Below, piece by piece: positions 33,162 through 43,187 of a stretch of 64,000 bases of DNA. How positions within the stretch are numbered: position 1 is the stretch's first letter; the number at the start of each line of letters is the position of its first letter. The DNA lies in the NCBI GenBank assembly GCA_903824575.1, contig CAIJXJ010000106.1, positions 1-64,000 of the forward strand, written 5' to 3'. The stretch comes from an uncultured Methylobacillus sp. GTDB taxonomy: Bacteria; Pseudomonadota; Gammaproteobacteria; Burkholderiales; Methylophilaceae. The notes beneath the pieces are model-generated. The model worked only from the letters and a program-made list of their open reading frames with translations, was not told where the DNA came from and did no database searches. Both the position numbers and the translations under genes were made by a program.

Positions 33162-34465
33162 TCCGTAAGGTCATGGTACATGAATCCATTCCACACACGC
33201 ACTTCAAGCGCCCTCCTGACCAGAGGGTTTCTGTGCAAACCATAGGCGCTGATGACCGGCGCGAGATAACCCGGCGTAAATTGAACATTGCCTGGATCCC
33301 GTTATTTCAGGATGTCGATGAAGATGCCATAGGTGAAATCTTGTCCGGTTGCAAAATATTGCTGCTGCCGGCCGGAGCAACCCTTCTGAAGGCGGGCGAG
33401 ACCAACCGGAATGTTTATGTTCTCCTGTCAGGTGAGGCGGTTGCCCATATTGACGTCAGCCTTGGACCAGATGCCGGCATCAGGATTTCCAAGGGTGAGT
33501 ATTTGGGCGAACTTTCGGCCATTGATGGCAAGCCTGCTTCGGCATTAGTCTTGGCCGTCACGGATACACGGGTACTGGTTGTGCCGGGCAAAGTGTTCTG
33601 GGACCGACTCATGGTATTGCCAGGCATAGCCAAAAACTTGATGGTGACCCTCACCGAGCGCATGCGCCGGACCAATGATCAGGCCATCAAGGCAAAACAG
33701 CAGCAACTTGAGCTGATCCATATCAGAAAAGAACTGGATGTTGCGCGTCAATTGCAGACCAGCATGGTGCCATTGCAGCGCCCACTCTTCCCGGAGCGCC
33801 AGGACATTGAACTATGTGGATTCATGGAACCGGCCTCCGATGTTGGAGGCGACCTGTTCGATGCATTTTTTGTTGATCACAGGCATCTTTTTCTCTGTAT
33901 CGGCGACGTTTCTGGTCACGGTATTGCCGCTGCGCTATTCATGGCTCGTACCATCGGCCTGTTGCATATTCTGGCGATGAATACCCTGCGACCAGACGAG
34001 GTGCTGGTAAGCCTGAATAATCGCTTGTGCGACGGCAATGATACAAACATCTTCGTCACAATTTTTTGCGCGTATCTTGACTTGGAATCCGGCCTGCTGG
34101 TTTATTCCAATGGCGGGCATTGTCCTCCCATCCTGTCTCGCGGCGGACAGGTCGAGCTGTTGGCCATTCCAAAAGGTGCGCTGGTCGGCGCCTTTTCCGG
34201 CATGCATTATTCCTCCATGGAGCATGAACTGATGCCAGGGGAGACGCTGTTTTGTTATACCGATGGCGTGACCGAGGCACAGAATGGTGGCGGCGAGGAA
34301 TTCACGGAAGATCTCTGCATGGCGGTCCTGAGCAGGCTTGGAGGCTTGGCTTTGCCTACCTTGCTGGATAGTATTCGGCAGGAGGTGGCCAGTTTCACCT
34401 GTTCCAATGTGCTTGAAGATGATTGCACCATGCTGGCCCTGCGGCGTCCTGCTAAGCCAGGATAA
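33152..34465 (+). CDS. Cyclic-nucleotide-binding PP2C phosphatase (RsbU/SpoIIE type)
   Basis: A 437-residue protein with a cyclic-nucleotide-binding domain at about 45-160 (LLLPAGATLLKAGETNRNVY, YLGELSAIDGKPAS), a helical linker (about 165-200), and a SpoIIE/RsbU phosphatase domain to the end with metal-binding GGDLFDAF, GDVSGHGIAAALF, YTDGVTEAQN and DDCTMLAL. It should dephosphorylate the STAS protein two genes upstream in response to a bound ligand. The start is a GTG at 33152 overlapping the previous gene, or the ATG at 33173; neither has a well spaced Shine-Dalgarno. Confidence 0.88.
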   Translation: MLVIRKVMVHESIPHTHFKRPPDQRVSVQTIGADDRREITRRKLNIAWIPLFQDVDEDAIGEILSGCKILLLPAGATLLKAGETNRNVYVLLSGEAVAHIDVSLGPDAGIRISKGEYLGELSAIDGKPASALVLAVTDTRVLVVPGKVFWDRLMVLPGIAKNLMVTLTERMRRTNDQAIKAKQQQLELIHIRKELDVARQLQTSMVPLQRPLFPERQDIELCGFMEPASDVGGDLFDAFFVDHRHLFLCIGDVSGHGIAAALFMARTIGLLHILAMNTLRPDEVLVSLNNRLCDGNDTNIFVTIFCAYLDLESGLLVYSNGGHCPPILSRGGQVELLAIPKGALVGAFSGMHYSSMEHELMPGETLFCYTDGVTEAQNGGGEEFTEDLCMAVLSRLGGLALPTLLDSIRQEVASFTCSNVLEDDCTMLALRRPAKPG

Positions 34466-34567
34466 GCGCTTTAAGAGGCTTGTATTTTGCAGTCTGTTTT
34501 GTTCAAATGGGGGGCTTCCCATTGGATCTACAGCGGCCTTGAAAAACCATAAGCACTTCTCCATCAC

Positions 34568-36898
34568 ATGAAACACGAAAAGGTTTCACTCACTCGATAC
34601 CTTCATCGAATAACGCCGAATTTATTTACCAAGCCACTCGGCAGCAGGTCCTGGGGCGATGTCAACGGTGCTGTGGCGGGTTCGCTTGCGTCAATACCGC
34701 AGACCCTGGCTTTCGGTTTGATTATTGGCAGCGCGCTGGGTGGTTCTTTAAGCGGTGTTGGCGTCCTCATGGCATTGTATGGTTCGGTCTTGCTCGGATT
34801 GCTGGCCGTATTTCTAGGGGGATGCCCTTTTCTGGTGGCCGGCCCGCGAGCCTCCACGCTATTGATTTTTTCCGGGTTGATCGTGCAGCTTTCAAACTCT
34901 GCGGCAGTTTCGTCTATGCCAGACCCGACGGCAAGCGCATTGATTCTGGCCTGCTTCGCCGTTCTCGCGGCAGGGTTGTTGCAGATATGTTTTGGTGCAC
35001 TGAGCTTGGGGAAACTGGCCAATTACGTTCCTTTTCCGGTCATGTCAGGATTCGTTAATGCCTCGGCCTTACTCATCATCCTGTGCCAGATTTGCCCCGC
35101 CATGGGCATCACCGAGCAAAAGTCTTTATGGGCCTTCTTTCAGCACATCAAGGAAATAAAGCCGGCCACGTTGGCATTGTCGCTGTCAACTGCGGCCATG
35201 GTATTGTTGCTGCCGCGACTGACAAAACGTGTGCCTTCCATGCCTGTAGCTTTCATCGCCGCGACAGTGGCGTATCATCTGCTGGCCAATCTTGGTTTTG
35301 CAGAGGCTTTGGGGGGAACCATTCCGCCTGTGCCGCAGCATTACAGCCTGCATCTTGTCGGATTCGATGCGCTTCCCATGCTCTTTGGTTTGTCCGGAGC
35401 TGCGTTGATGCCGCCCATCCTGGCCGCCAGTTTGTCCATGGCTATACTGTCTTCACTGGATACTCTTTTTGCCACTGCGGCCACCGACGAAATTACCATG
35501 CGTCGTTCGGATACTGGCCGGCAGTTGATGGCCGAGGGTTTTGCTAATGCTCTGACTGGTGTGCTCGGCCTAGCGCCGGGTTCGGGTGCTTATGCTCGCA
35601 CCAAGGCGGCTTTAACTGGCGGCATGCAAAGCGCCGCAACGCCGGTTGGTATCGCCATGATCACGCTGGCCGTGGCCCTGATTCTGGGGCCGATGATTGG
35701 ATTGATGTCCAGGGCAGTCATGGCAGGCTTACTGATTGCTCTGGGGTTTGACCTGATTGACAAGTGGACCCTTACACGGCTTAGACGCTTATTTCATAAG
35801 AATCACGAAGCAACAACGGCAAACAGCGACATGATCGTGGTCGCTGTGGTTGTGGCAACGGCCTTGATCATGGACCTGACAATGGCCGTTGGTATCGGTG
35901 TGCTGTTATCCATCCTGTTGTTTGTAACGCAAATGGCGCGCAATCCGATTCGTCGTTGCTACCATGCCACGGCTCTGATTCCCCATATTTATGGCGATAT
36001 TGCCCGGCAACGGTCGATAGAGAAATTCGGCGACTACATCGCGATATTGGAGCTTGAAGGCATCTTGTTCTTTGGCACCGTCAGCGAATTGGAATCGCGA
36101 ATCGATCTGTTGACAAATGATGGCGTCGTGCACGTGGTTCTCGACATGCGGCGGGTTAAACATATTGATGCAACGGGTGCACGTGGCTTGGAGCGCATCA
36201 GCAACAGACTGACCATGCTGGGTGGGATGCTCGCGGTGGGGCATGTTGATCAGGAACGGCGGCAGGCCAGAAATCGACAAGTCGGTGATGAAAATCGCAG
36301 TTCATCCGGTTCCAGGAATATATGGATCAAGCTGGCCGATTTTGGCACCATCGTCACCTTGGGACGGGAACATTTTTTGAGTGACACCGACTCGGCAGTG
36401 GCTGTCTGTGAAAAGCATCTGGCAAAAAAATTGGCAGACTTCCCGCTATCAAATGAATCAGCCGCCTTCCATTCCCCTTTGCTGAGCAGTTTGGACCAGA
36501 ACATGTTGCGTTGCCTGCGACGATGCCTGACTTGGGACTCTTATCATCCTGGAGACTTTGTTTTCGTCCAGGGAAGTGCGCCGGACGGGGCATTTTTCGT
36601 GGCTTCCGGGAGAGTTGATGTCATGATAGATCTGCCCGGAACAGAGCGCAAAAGAAAGGTACAGTCGTTAACGTCCGGTGCCATCTTTGGCGAAATGGCC
36701 TTGATCGATCGCAATCCTAGGTCTGCCAGCATCATCGCCGTGGAGCCAACGAAGTGCTACTACATGAGCTTCGATAACTTTGAACGCCTGAAACTTGAAC
36801 ACTCTGATATTGCATTGACCTTGCTCTCGGGCGTTGCCAAGATATTTGCAGAACGTTTGCGCGCTACCAACAAGATGCTCGCCGAGATGGAAGCGTAA
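34568..36898 (+). CDS. SulP-family anion transporter with STAS and cNMP-binding domains
   Basis: A 776-residue protein. Residues about 30-460 form the SulP membrane domain with 10-12 helices (WGDVNGAVAGSLASIPQTLA, FLVAGPRASTLLIFS, VPFPVMSGFVNASALLI). A STAS domain follows at about 480-610 (MRRVKHIDATGARGLERI, with Thr where Ser is usual), broken by a basic RRQARNRQ insert. A cyclic-nucleotide-binding domain lies at about 650-770 (GDFVFVQGSAPDGAFFVASG, GAIFGEMALIDRNPRSAS). It may carry sulfate or bicarbonate. It is 102 bases after the phosphatase gene and has the same two cytoplasmic domain kinds as its neighbours, so it may be part of the same signalling unit. Confidence 0.9.
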   Translation: MKHEKVSLTRYLHRITPNLFTKPLGSRSWGDVNGAVAGSLASIPQTLAFGLIIGSALGGSLSGVGVLMALYGSVLLGLLAVFLGGCPFLVAGPRASTLLIFSGLIVQLSNSAAVSSMPDPTASALILACFAVLAAGLLQICFGALSLGKLANYVPFPVMSGFVNASALLIILCQICPAMGITEQKSLWAFFQHIKEIKPATLALSLSTAAMVLLLPRLTKRVPSMPVAFIAATVAYHLLANLGFAEALGGTIPPVPQHYSLHLVGFDALPMLFGLSGAALMPPILAASLSMAILSSLDTLFATAATDEITMRRSDTGRQLMAEGFANALTGVLGLAPGSGAYARTKAALTGGMQSAATPVGIAMITLAVALILGPMIGLMSRAVMAGLLIALGFDLIDKWTLTRLRRLFHKNHEATTANSDMIVVAVVVATALIMDLTMAVGIGVLLSILLFVTQMARNPIRRCYHATALIPHIYGDIARQRSIEKFGDYIAILELEGILFFGTVSELESRIDLLTNDGVVHVVLDMRRVKHIDATGARGLERISNRLTMLGGMLAVGHVDQERRQARNRQVGDENRSSSGSRNIWIKLADFGTIVTLGREHFLSDTDSAVAVCEKHLAKKLADFPLSNESAAFHSPLLSSLDQNMLRCLRRCLTWDSYHPGDFVFVQGSAPDGAFFVASGRVDVMIDLPGTERKRKVQSLTSGAIFGEMALIDRNPRSASIIAVEPTKCYYMSFDNFERLKLEHSDIALTLLSGVAKIFAERLRATNKMLAEMEA

Positions 36899-37056
36899 AA
36901 GCCTTTATTGGCATGACCTGAACGCGGATAGGGCCTGCCATGCAAAGCGCCAGCCATAGCGGGAAAGATTCCGCATGCCGGTTTTTGGATAAAACGCCGC
37001 AGCAATGGGCTGGCATTTGCTAAAATGGCCGCATCTATCGATCCTTAAGCCTTTCC

Positions 37057-39150
37057 ATGACCCGCAAAATTCTCGTTACCTCTGCGCTGCCCTATGCCAA
37101 CGGCAGCATCCACCTCGGTCATCTGGTCGAGTACATCCAGACCGACATCTGGGTGCGTTTTCAGAAGATGCGTGGTCATCAGGTGTACTACGTCTGCGCC
37201 GATGACACGCACGGCACTCCCATCATGCTGCGTGCCGAAAAGGAGGGCATCACGCCGGAGGATCTGATCGCCCGAGTGCACGGCGAACATAGCGTTGATT
37301 TTCGCGATTTTCTGGTCGAGTTCGACAATTACTACTCGACCAATTCGGATGAAAACCGCGAACTGGCGAGTGCGATCTATTGCACCCTGCGTGACAATGC
37401 AAAAATCGCCACCCGCACCATCGAGCAGTATTACGATCCGGTCAAGAACATGTTCCTGCCGGATCGCTTCATCAAGGGCGAGTGCCCCAGGTGTCATGCC
37501 AAGGATCAGTACGGCGATTCCTGCGAAGTCTGTGGCGCGACCTATAGCCCTACCGAACTGATTAATCCGTTCTCTGCCGTCTCTGGCGCCGCACCGGAGC
37601 GCCGCGAGACTGAGCACTACTTCTTCAAGTTGTCGGACTGTGCTGATTTTCTGCAAGCCTGGACGCGAAGCGGTCATCTGCAGGAGGAAGCCGCCAACAA
37701 GATGAACGAATGGTTTGGCTCGGGCCTGTCGGATTGGGATATTTCGCGTGATGCGCCGTATTTCGGTTTCGAGATCCCGGATGCACCGGGCAAGTATTTC
37801 TATGTCTGGCTGGATGCGCCGATCGGTTATATGGCTAGTTTCAAGAATTACTGTGACAAATCAGGGGCTGGGGACTCGGGGCTGGGGGCTAAGCCAAACT
37901 TTGAGGAATATTGGGGCAAGGAATCGACGGCCGAGTTATATCATTTCATCGGCAAGGACATCCTGTATTTTCACGCCCTGTTCTGGCCGGCGGTGCTTGA
38001 AAGTTCGGGGTTTCGCACTCCGACCAGCATCTATGCCCATGGTTTCCTGACCGTGAATGGCGAGAAGATGTCGAAGTCGCGTGGCACCTTCATCACGGCG
38101 AGAAGTTATCTGGAACAGGTCGGAAATCCGGAATATCTGCGCTATTACTACGCCGCCAAGTTGAATGGATCGATGGAAGACATCGATCTTAATCTGGAAG
38201 ATTTCGTGGCGCGTGTGAATTCCGATCTGGTGGGCAAATACGTTAATATTGCCAGCCGCTGCGCTGGTTTCATTGCCAAGCGTTTTGACGGGAAGATTGG
38301 CATGATCAGCGAGCATAATGCTGTGATCATGGAGATGCGCGCCAGCTCGGAAGAAATCGCCTCTCACCTGGAACAGCGTGATTACAGTCGTGCGCTTCGC
38401 AATGTTATGGCGCTGGCAGACAAGGCCAATGTGTTCGTTGCAGGCGCGGCACCGTGGGAAATGGCGAAGCAAGCGGGGCAGGAAGATGCCCTGCATCGCG
38501 TGTGTTCCGAGGCGCTGGAAATGTTCCGCCTCTTGAGTATTTACCTTAAGCCTGTGCTGCCTGGACTGGCGGTTGCGGTCGAGGATTTCCTCAATATTGC
38601 GCCGCTGTCATGGCCAGATATGAGCCAGAGCCTGCCGCTCGGGCACGTGATCAAGACTTACCAGCACCTGATGACCCGGCTGGAGCCAACATTGATTGCG
38701 GCCATGGTAGATGCCAACCGCGAGAGCCTGCAGCCAGCCGTGCATTCCGAACAGCGTCACGCCGAGCATCAGCAGAATGAGGCTAAAACTGAAATTGCGG
38801 CTGCAGAGAAGGACTGGGAAGCGTTTATTTCCATCGATGATTTTGCCAAGGTCGATTTGCGCATCGCCCGCATTGCCAATGCCGAGCACGTTGAGGGTGC
38901 CGAGAAACTGCTTAAACTCACACTTGACATTGGTGAAGAACAGACTCGTCAGGTTTTCGCCGGCATCAAGTCGGCCTACGATCCGGCGACCCTGATCGGT
39001 CGTCTGACCGTGATGGTCGCTAACCTGACTCCGCGCAAGATGAAGTTCGGATTGTCCGAAGGCATGGTGCTGGCCGCCTCAGATGATCGTGGCGGGCCGT
39101 TCATCCTGTTCCCGGACAGCGGAGCTGCACCGGGTATGCGCGTCAAATAA
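37057..39150 (+). CDS. metG: Methionyl-tRNA synthetase
   Basis: A 697-residue class I synthetase. HLGHL (the HIGH motif) lies at about residues 19-23, the zinc-binding [18 protein letters not shown] at about 146-163, KMSKS at about 337-341, and a C-terminal EMAP-type tRNA-binding domain at about 590-697 ([28 protein letters not shown]). At residues about 268-280 the DNA turns into a G-rich repeat, 37864-37890, which adds [11 protein letters not shown] in frame before the conserved EEYWGK; related enzymes have a shorter loop there. A bidirectional terminator follows. Confidence 0.97.
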   Translation: MTRKILVTSALPYANGSIHLGHLVEYIQTDIWVRFQKMRGHQVYYVCADDTHGTPIMLRAEKEGITPEDLIARVHGEHSVDFRDFLVEFDNYYSTNSDENRELASAIYCTLRDNAKIATRTIEQYYDPVKNMFLPDRFIKGECPRCHAKDQYGDSCEVCGATYSPTELINPFSAVSGAAPERRETEHYFFKLSDCADFLQAWTRSGHLQEEAANKMNEWFGSGLSDWDISRDAPYFGFEIPDAPGKYFYVWLDAPIGYMASFKNYCDKSGAGDSGLGAKPNFEEYWGKESTAELYHFIGKDILYFHALFWPAVLESSGFRTPTSIYAHGFLTVNGEKMSKSRGTFITARSYLEQVGNPEYLRYYYAAKLNGSMEDIDLNLEDFVARVNSDLVGKYVNIASRCAGFIAKRFDGKIGMISEHNAVIMEMRASSEEIASHLEQRDYSRALRNVMALADKANVFVAGAAPWEMAKQAGQEDALHRVCSEALEMFRLLSIYLKPVLPGLAVAVEDFLNIAPLSWPDMSQSLPLGHVIKTYQHLMTRLEPTLIAAMVDANRESLQPAVHSEQRHAEHQQNEAKTEIAAAEKDWEAFISIDDFAKVDLRIARIANAEHVEGAEKLLKLTLDIGEEQTRQVFAGIKSAYDPATLIGRLTVMVANLTPRKMKFGLSEGMVLAASDDRGGPFILFPDSGAAPGMRVK
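37864..37890 (+). repeat. G-rich GGGGCTGGGGACT repeat inside metG
   Basis: Units GGGGCTGGGGACTCGGGG then CTGGGGGCT, 27 bases, a multiple of three. It differs in composition from the codons around it and recalls the intergenic gggga/ct repeats of many proteobacterial genomes. It seems to have been inserted in frame in a surface loop of the enzyme. Confidence 0.65.
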
Positions 39151-39165
39151 GCGTATTTCTGCCAC

Positions 39166-39194
39166 GAAAAAGCCCCGCAATGCAGGGCTTTTTC
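39166..39194. terminator. Bidirectional terminator between metG and comEA
   Basis: GAAAAAGCCC, 9-base loop, GGGCTTTTTC. Perfect 10-base stem with A and T tracts on both sides, 15 bases after the metG stop and 11 before the comEA stop; it suits termination from both directions. Confidence 0.9.
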
Positions 39195-39204
39195 ATGCCG
39201 AACT

Positions 39205-39528
39205 TTACTTCGGCTTCGCGTCCGGCTTGGCCGGTGTTGCTATCGTCGTCTTGCCAACGGCCTTGGCTGGAGTTGAGCCGTTGACGGTGATGTCGCTACG
39301 CAACTTGTCAACTGTCTTCTTGCCAAAGCCCTTGACATTATCCAGATCCTCCACCGACTTGAATGGGCCGCTCTTGCTGCGGTAATCAATGATGGCTTTT
39401 GCCTTGCTTGGCCCGATACCCTTGACGGATTCGAGTTCAGCTTGAGATGCCGTGTTGAGGTTAACCACGGCGAAGGCGTTGAAGGATAAGGCAAAGCAGG
39501 CGATCAGTACGAGCAGTAAATTTTTCAT
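39205..39528 (-). CDS. ComEA-type helix-hairpin-helix protein
   Basis: A 107-residue exported protein with a signal peptide (MKNLLLVLIACFALSFNAFA) and a ComEA helix-hairpin-helix domain: VNLNTASQAELESVKGIG, then AKAIIDYRSKSGPFKSVEDL and VKGFGKKTVDKL. The rest is a Pro/Ala/Lys-rich tail. ComEA proteins bind DNA in the periplasm during uptake, but short stand-alone forms like this are widespread and their need for competence varies. No other competence gene is nearby. Confidence 0.9.
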   Translation of the reverse strand: MKNLLLVLIACFALSFNAFAVVNLNTASQAELESVKGIGPSKAKAIIDYRSKSGPFKSVEDLDNVKGFGKKTVDKLRSDITVNGSTPAKAVGKTTIATPAKPDAKPK

Positions 39529-39694
39529 GAAGTTCCCCTTGCTTGGTTTTATTGAAAATCCGGTAATTTACCCGGAATTTATTTAACGCATGAAATATGT
39601 TTCGGCATACACGATTTTTGTCTTGGGGTGCATGTTTGTCTTGGGGATATATGAAAGACTTACTGCTGAATCGGGAATTGGGAGTCGGACTGCC

Positions 39695-40456
39695 TTAGCG
39701 CAGGAATAGCCAGAGCGTGAGCGCGCTGCCAACCAGCACGACAAAGCCGCGCAGCAGCTTTTCCGGCAGGCGGTGCATCAGCCAGCCACCGGCTATTGCA
39801 CCCATGACGCCGCCTGTGGCCAGGGCTGCCGCAGCGTACCAGTCGACGTGTCTGGAAAAGACAAACAAGGCCACCGCCGAAGAGTTCATTGCCATGGCCA
39901 GTACGTTTTTGGTGGCTGTTGCCATGCGTACCTGCTGGCCGGCTATGGTCAGGGTGGCCAGCATCAGGAATCCGATGCCGCCACCAAAGTAGCCACCGTA
40001 AACGCCAATCAGAAACTGCACGGCCTGCAGTAACGGACTGGGTAGCGCGTGCGTTGCATGCAGTGGACGTTTGCGAAAGCTGCCCCAGGCAAAGATGGCA
40101 GTGGCGAACAGTACCAGCCAGGGGACCAGTTGGGCAAAGAAGCGTGCCGGGGTATTGAGCAGCAACAGTGCACCAGCTATACCTCCTGCCATGCTCAGAG
40201 CAAACAGGTGTCCGAGGCTCAATGCGCCGACGCCACCAGACAGCTTGCGTCCGGCCAGGGAGGACGTGATCTGGTTCGGGAACAAGGCGATGGTGGAGGA
40301 GATATTGGCGGCCAGGGGATCGAGTCCTGCCAGCAACAGTGCAGGAAAAGTAATGAACGAGCCACCGCCGGCCAGAGTGTTTTGGGTGCCGGCGTAGAGC
40401 CCGGCAAGGGCAATTAGAACGAGGGTGGCGAGGTCAGGATGGGGCATGGGGGTCAA
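39695..40456 (-). CDS. TSUP family (TauE/SafE) permease
   Basis: A 253-residue membrane protein with about eight helices. The paired family motifs are seen: GTQNTLAGGGSFITFPALLLA in the first half and IGVYGGYFGGGIGFLMLA in the second. Members export sulfite, sulfoacetate or other organic anions. A second member lies by the cys genes at 48680-49462. It stands alone between comEA and pyrF, so its substrate cannot be inferred from context. Confidence 0.9.
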   Translation of the reverse strand: MTPMPHPDLATLVLIALAGLYAGTQNTLAGGGSFITFPALLLAGLDPLAANISSTIALFPNQITSSLAGRKLSGGVGALSLGHLFALSMAGGIAGALLLLNTPARFFAQLVPWLVLFATAIFAWGSFRKRPLHATHALPSPLLQAVQFLIGVYGGYFGGGIGFLMLATLTIAGQQVRMATATKNVLAMAMNSSAVALFVFSRHVDWYAAAALATGGVMGAIAGGWLMHRLPEKLLRGFVVLVGSALTLWLFLR

Positions 40457-40552
40457 TCAAGGTTGTGCCAGAGTGGATGGGATCAAATCAAGCCTTAGCA
40501 TGATGCGTGTCGATGCTGCCAACAGTCGGTGTTTTGATGGCAGAACATGCTC

Positions 40553-41269
40553 TCAAACGCTGATGATTTCCTGATGAATGGCGTGCAGGGCAGCCAGAGG
40601 GTCAGCGGCCTGGGTGATGGGGCGGCCAATCACGAGGTAATTTGAACCCATGGCGAGTGCGTCTTTTGGCGTTACCACGCGTGACTGGTCGTCGTGGCCG
40701 CTGTTCGCCGGGCGTATGCCTGGTGTGACCAGGCAGAAATCTCGCCCCAGTGCCTCGCGCAATTCTGGAGCCTCTTGTGCGGAACAGACCACGCCGTCGA
40801 GGGCGCATTCATGAGTCAGGCGTGCCAGGCGTAGCACCTGATCGGGCAGGGCCGTGTTGATGCCGACCTCAAACAGGGCGGCCTCGTTCATGCTGGTGAG
40901 GACGGTGACAGCGATCAGCCGCGGTGGTGCCGTCAATTTATCCAGGGCTTCGCGCGCGGCCAGCATCATGGCGCGCCCACCGGAGGCATGGACGTTGAGC
41001 ATCCATACGCCGAGTTTAGCCGCTGCAGCACAGGCGTGGGCCGTGGTGTTGGGGATGTCGTGGAACTTGAGGTCGAGGAAGACCCCGAAATTTAGGGCAA
41101 CAAATTTCTCAACCAGGCGAGGCCCTTCTGCGGTGAACAGTTCCTTGCCCACTTTGAGGCGACACAGCTTGGGGTCGAGACGCTCGACCAGTTGCAGTGC
41201 CTGCGCAGCGGCGGAATAATCGAGCGCAACAATGATTCTGGGGTCGTTCATGGGATGGCTATCGTTCAT
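40553..41269 (-). CDS. pyrF: Orotidine 5'-phosphate decarboxylase
   Basis: A 238-residue TIM-barrel enzyme that makes UMP. Seen are IIVALDYS at the start, [12 protein letters not shown], and the catalytic motif [14 protein letters not shown] (about residues 62-75, with the Asp-x-Lys-xx-Asp set), plus [14 protein letters not shown] and YLVIGRPIT near the end. I chose the ATG at 41269, which overlaps the TGA of lapB as ATGA; the ATG 18 bases further in is the alternative. The open frame upstream runs inside lapB and is not used. Coupling to lapB is usual in proteobacteria. Confidence 0.95.
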   Translation of the reverse strand: MNDSHPMNDPRIIVALDYSAAAQALQLVERLDPKLCRLKVGKELFTAEGPRLVEKFVALNFGVFLDLKFHDIPNTTAHACAAAAKLGVWMLNVHASGGRAMMLAAREALDKLTAPPRLIAVTVLTSMNEAALFEVGINTALPDQVLRLARLTHECALDGVVCSAQEAPELREALGRDFCLVTPGIRPANSGHDDQSRVVTPKDALAMGSNYLVIGRPITQAADPLAALHAIHQEIISV

Positions 41270-42423
41270 CGGAGCGGTTGCTCTTTCGGTTCCGGCGGGA
41301 AGGTTTCCCAGCCATTGCAGCCGGGGCATTGCCAGTAGTACTGGCGTGCTTTGAAGCCGCACTGGTCGCAGCAGAAACTTCGGCTGTTGCCAAGGAAATA
41401 ATGCACGGTATTTTTCATTAACGGCACATCTTGTGTCGGTATTTGCTGACCATTTCCAAGTGCTTGCAACAAACGATCGAGGACGTTCAGGCTGGGTTGC
41501 CTCGCGAGTTCGCCTCTAGCCAGTTCAGCGGCTGATTCTGCGCCTTCTCGCGCCAGTGTGGCGTCATAGACGACGTTGAGCACGGCGGGCAGTTGATGTT
41601 TCTTTACCCAGGACTTCAACAGTGCGAGGCCTTCGTCGGCGCGATTCAAGTTCTGGTAGGCTTGCAGCAAGCGGGCTGATATCAGGCCAAGATATTGTGG
41701 CTTCTGGGCTTCGATGCACTGCCAGGCATGGATGGCAGTGTCCAATTGATTGCAGCTTGCGGCTTGGTCGCCCAGCATGATGTTGGCGCGTATGCAGAAG
41801 GGGTTGGTCGCCAGCGCTGCGGCCAGGTGTGCGTCAGCCTGCTCTGGATGCATGGTTGCCAGTTCGCAGTGGAATTCTGCGATTTCCTTGTGGAAAGGAA
41901 TGCCGGACAGCCGCTCCAGTTGTTGGGCGGTTTCGATCGCGGAGAGCCATTCGCGTTCGCGGATGTAAATGTCGAGCAGGGAGCGTAACGCAGGTTGCTG
42001 GTAGCTGCTGGCCTCACATAAGGTCTTGAACAGTGACTCGGCGCGGTCGAACAGGCCAGCCTTGAGGAAATCCTGGGCCAGTTCCACCATGATCGCGGTT
42101 TTCTGGATTTCGGATAGTTGCGGGCGTTCCAGCAGGTTCTGGTGCAAATGGATGGCGCGATCAACTTCACCGCGACGGCGGAATAGGCTGCCCAGGGCGA
42201 AGTGCAATTCGAGCGATTCGGTATTGGATTTGACCGCCTCGATAAAGGCTTCGATGGCCTTGTCGTGCTGTTCCTTGATCAGGAAATTCAGGCCCTTGAA
42301 GTAGGCGGCGGGCAGCGCGCTCGATTCGGATAGTAGCTGGTTCATATCCACGCGTGCGGCGAGCCACCCCAGCATGAAAAACAAGGGCAGTACCAGTAAC
42401 CACCAGTATTCGAATTCGATCAT
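41266..42423 (-). CDS. lapB: Lipopolysaccharide assembly protein LapB
   Basis: A 385-residue inner-membrane protein with one N-terminal helix ([20 protein letters not shown]), TPR repeats at about 35-340 facing the cytoplasm, and a C-terminal rubredoxin-like metal site ([22 protein letters not shown]). LapB regulates lipopolysaccharide synthesis through LpxC degradation by FtsH in E. coli. It follows lapA after 9 bases and overlaps pyrF by 4. Complete and of usual length. Confidence 0.96.
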   Translation of the reverse strand: MIEFEYWWLLVLPLFFMLGWLAARVDMNQLLSESSALPAAYFKGLNFLIKEQHDKAIEAFIEAVKSNTESLELHFALGSLFRRRGEVDRAIHLHQNLLERPQLSEIQKTAIMVELAQDFLKAGLFDRAESLFKTLCEASSYQQPALRSLLDIYIREREWLSAIETAQQLERLSGIPFHKEIAEFHCELATMHPEQADAHLAAALATNPFCIRANIMLGDQAASCNQLDTAIHAWQCIEAQKPQYLGLISARLLQAYQNLNRADEGLALLKSWVKKHQLPAVLNVVYDATLAREGAESAAELARGELARQPSLNVLDRLLQALGNGQQIPTQDVPLMKNTVHYFLGNSRSFCCDQCGFKARQYYWQCPGCNGWETFPPEPKEQPLR

Positions 42424-42432
42424 GCGGCCAGA

Positions 42433-42693
42433 CTAATGTCGTCCGGCCTGGAGCGCATCCAGTTCGTGCTGCAGTCCAACTAGGCGGCGGCGTTGCGAGA
42501 CCAGCAAGGAAAAGCAGGCGATCAGCCCCGCCAATACCCCTGCGGTGAAGGCGACCAGCAAGGTCAGGGATAGCGGTGCCTGCCAGGCGAAGCCCAGATA
42601 GTAGCGCAGGGTAATGGGTTCGGCGTTTTTCAGGGCGAAACCTAGCGCGACCAGAAACAGGAAAAAACCTAAGGCGGCGAGGAGGTAGCGCAT
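42433..42693 (-). CDS. lapA: Lipopolysaccharide assembly protein LapA domain protein
   Basis: An 86-residue membrane protein with two helices (YLLAALGFFLFLVALGFAL and LSLTLLVAFTAGVLAGLIAC) and a short coiled tail (RRRLVGLQHELDAL). The NAEPITLRYYLG segment between helices is the LapA (DUF1049) signature. It acts with LapB, which follows. Confidence 0.93.
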   Translation of the reverse strand: MRYLLAALGFFLFLVALGFALKNAEPITLRYYLGFAWQAPLSLTLLVAFTAGVLAGLIACFSLLVSQRRRLVGLQHELDALQAGRH

Positions 42694-42707
42694 GATGAGA
42701 CGAGTGC

Positions 42708-43031
42708 TTATTCCGCCAGCTTGCTGCGTTTGCCCTTGACGCCATTATTGGCATCGGCATCCGGCAGCGGCTCTTTGCGCGCCGTGATGGTCGGCCAGAC
42801 TAAGGCCAGGCGCGCGTTCAGGGCGATGTATTCCTGTTGGTCGGCCGGCACGTCGTCCTCGGCGAAAATGGCTTCTGCTGGACATTCAGCCACGCACAGG
42901 GTGCAATCGATACATTCATCAGGGTCGATGGCGAGGAAGTTCGGGCCTTCCACAAAGCAGTCCACTGGACACACATCCACGCAGTCGGTGTATTTGCATT
43001 GAATACAGTTTTCAGTTACGACGTAGGTCAT
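42708..43031 (-). CDS. fdxA: 7Fe ferredoxin FdxA
   Basis: A 107-residue ferredoxin of the FdxA type. The first cysteine group is [18 protein letters not shown] and the second [12 protein letters not shown], giving one 3Fe-4S and one 4Fe-4S cluster as in the family. The C-terminal extension after residue 60 ([20 protein letters not shown]) is typical of FdxA. It is an electron carrier in the cytoplasm. The lapA gene follows after 14 bases; the 5' side is a dispersed hairpin repeat behind the cys genes. Confidence 0.95.
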   Translation of the reverse strand: MTYVVTENCIQCKYTDCVDVCPVDCFVEGPNFLAIDPDECIDCTLCVAECPAEAIFAEDDVPADQQEYIALNARLALVWPTITARKEPLPDADANNGVKGKRSKLAE

Positions 43032-43108
43032 TGCTTTTGCTCCAAATTCTCATTATTGTAGATTTTACCACTGATTGGCTGAGGTATTAAAACGCATTTT
43101 GGCTTCTA

Positions 43109-43173
43109 CCGTAGCGCAGGCGGCCTCGCCTGCAGGTTGCGTAGGTGTGCAGGCGCGGCCGCCTGCGCTACGG
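43109..43173. repeat. GTAGCGCAGG hairpin repeat, copy 3
   Basis: 25-base outer arms (43109-43133 and 43149-43173) with one mismatch and a 15-base loop, between the cysN end and the fdxA start region. The left arm is identical for 23 bases with the copies at 18700 and 20196. As a stable stem after cysN it may protect the operon mRNA end. Confidence 0.88.
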
Positions 43174-43187
43174 CTAATATTGTGATA

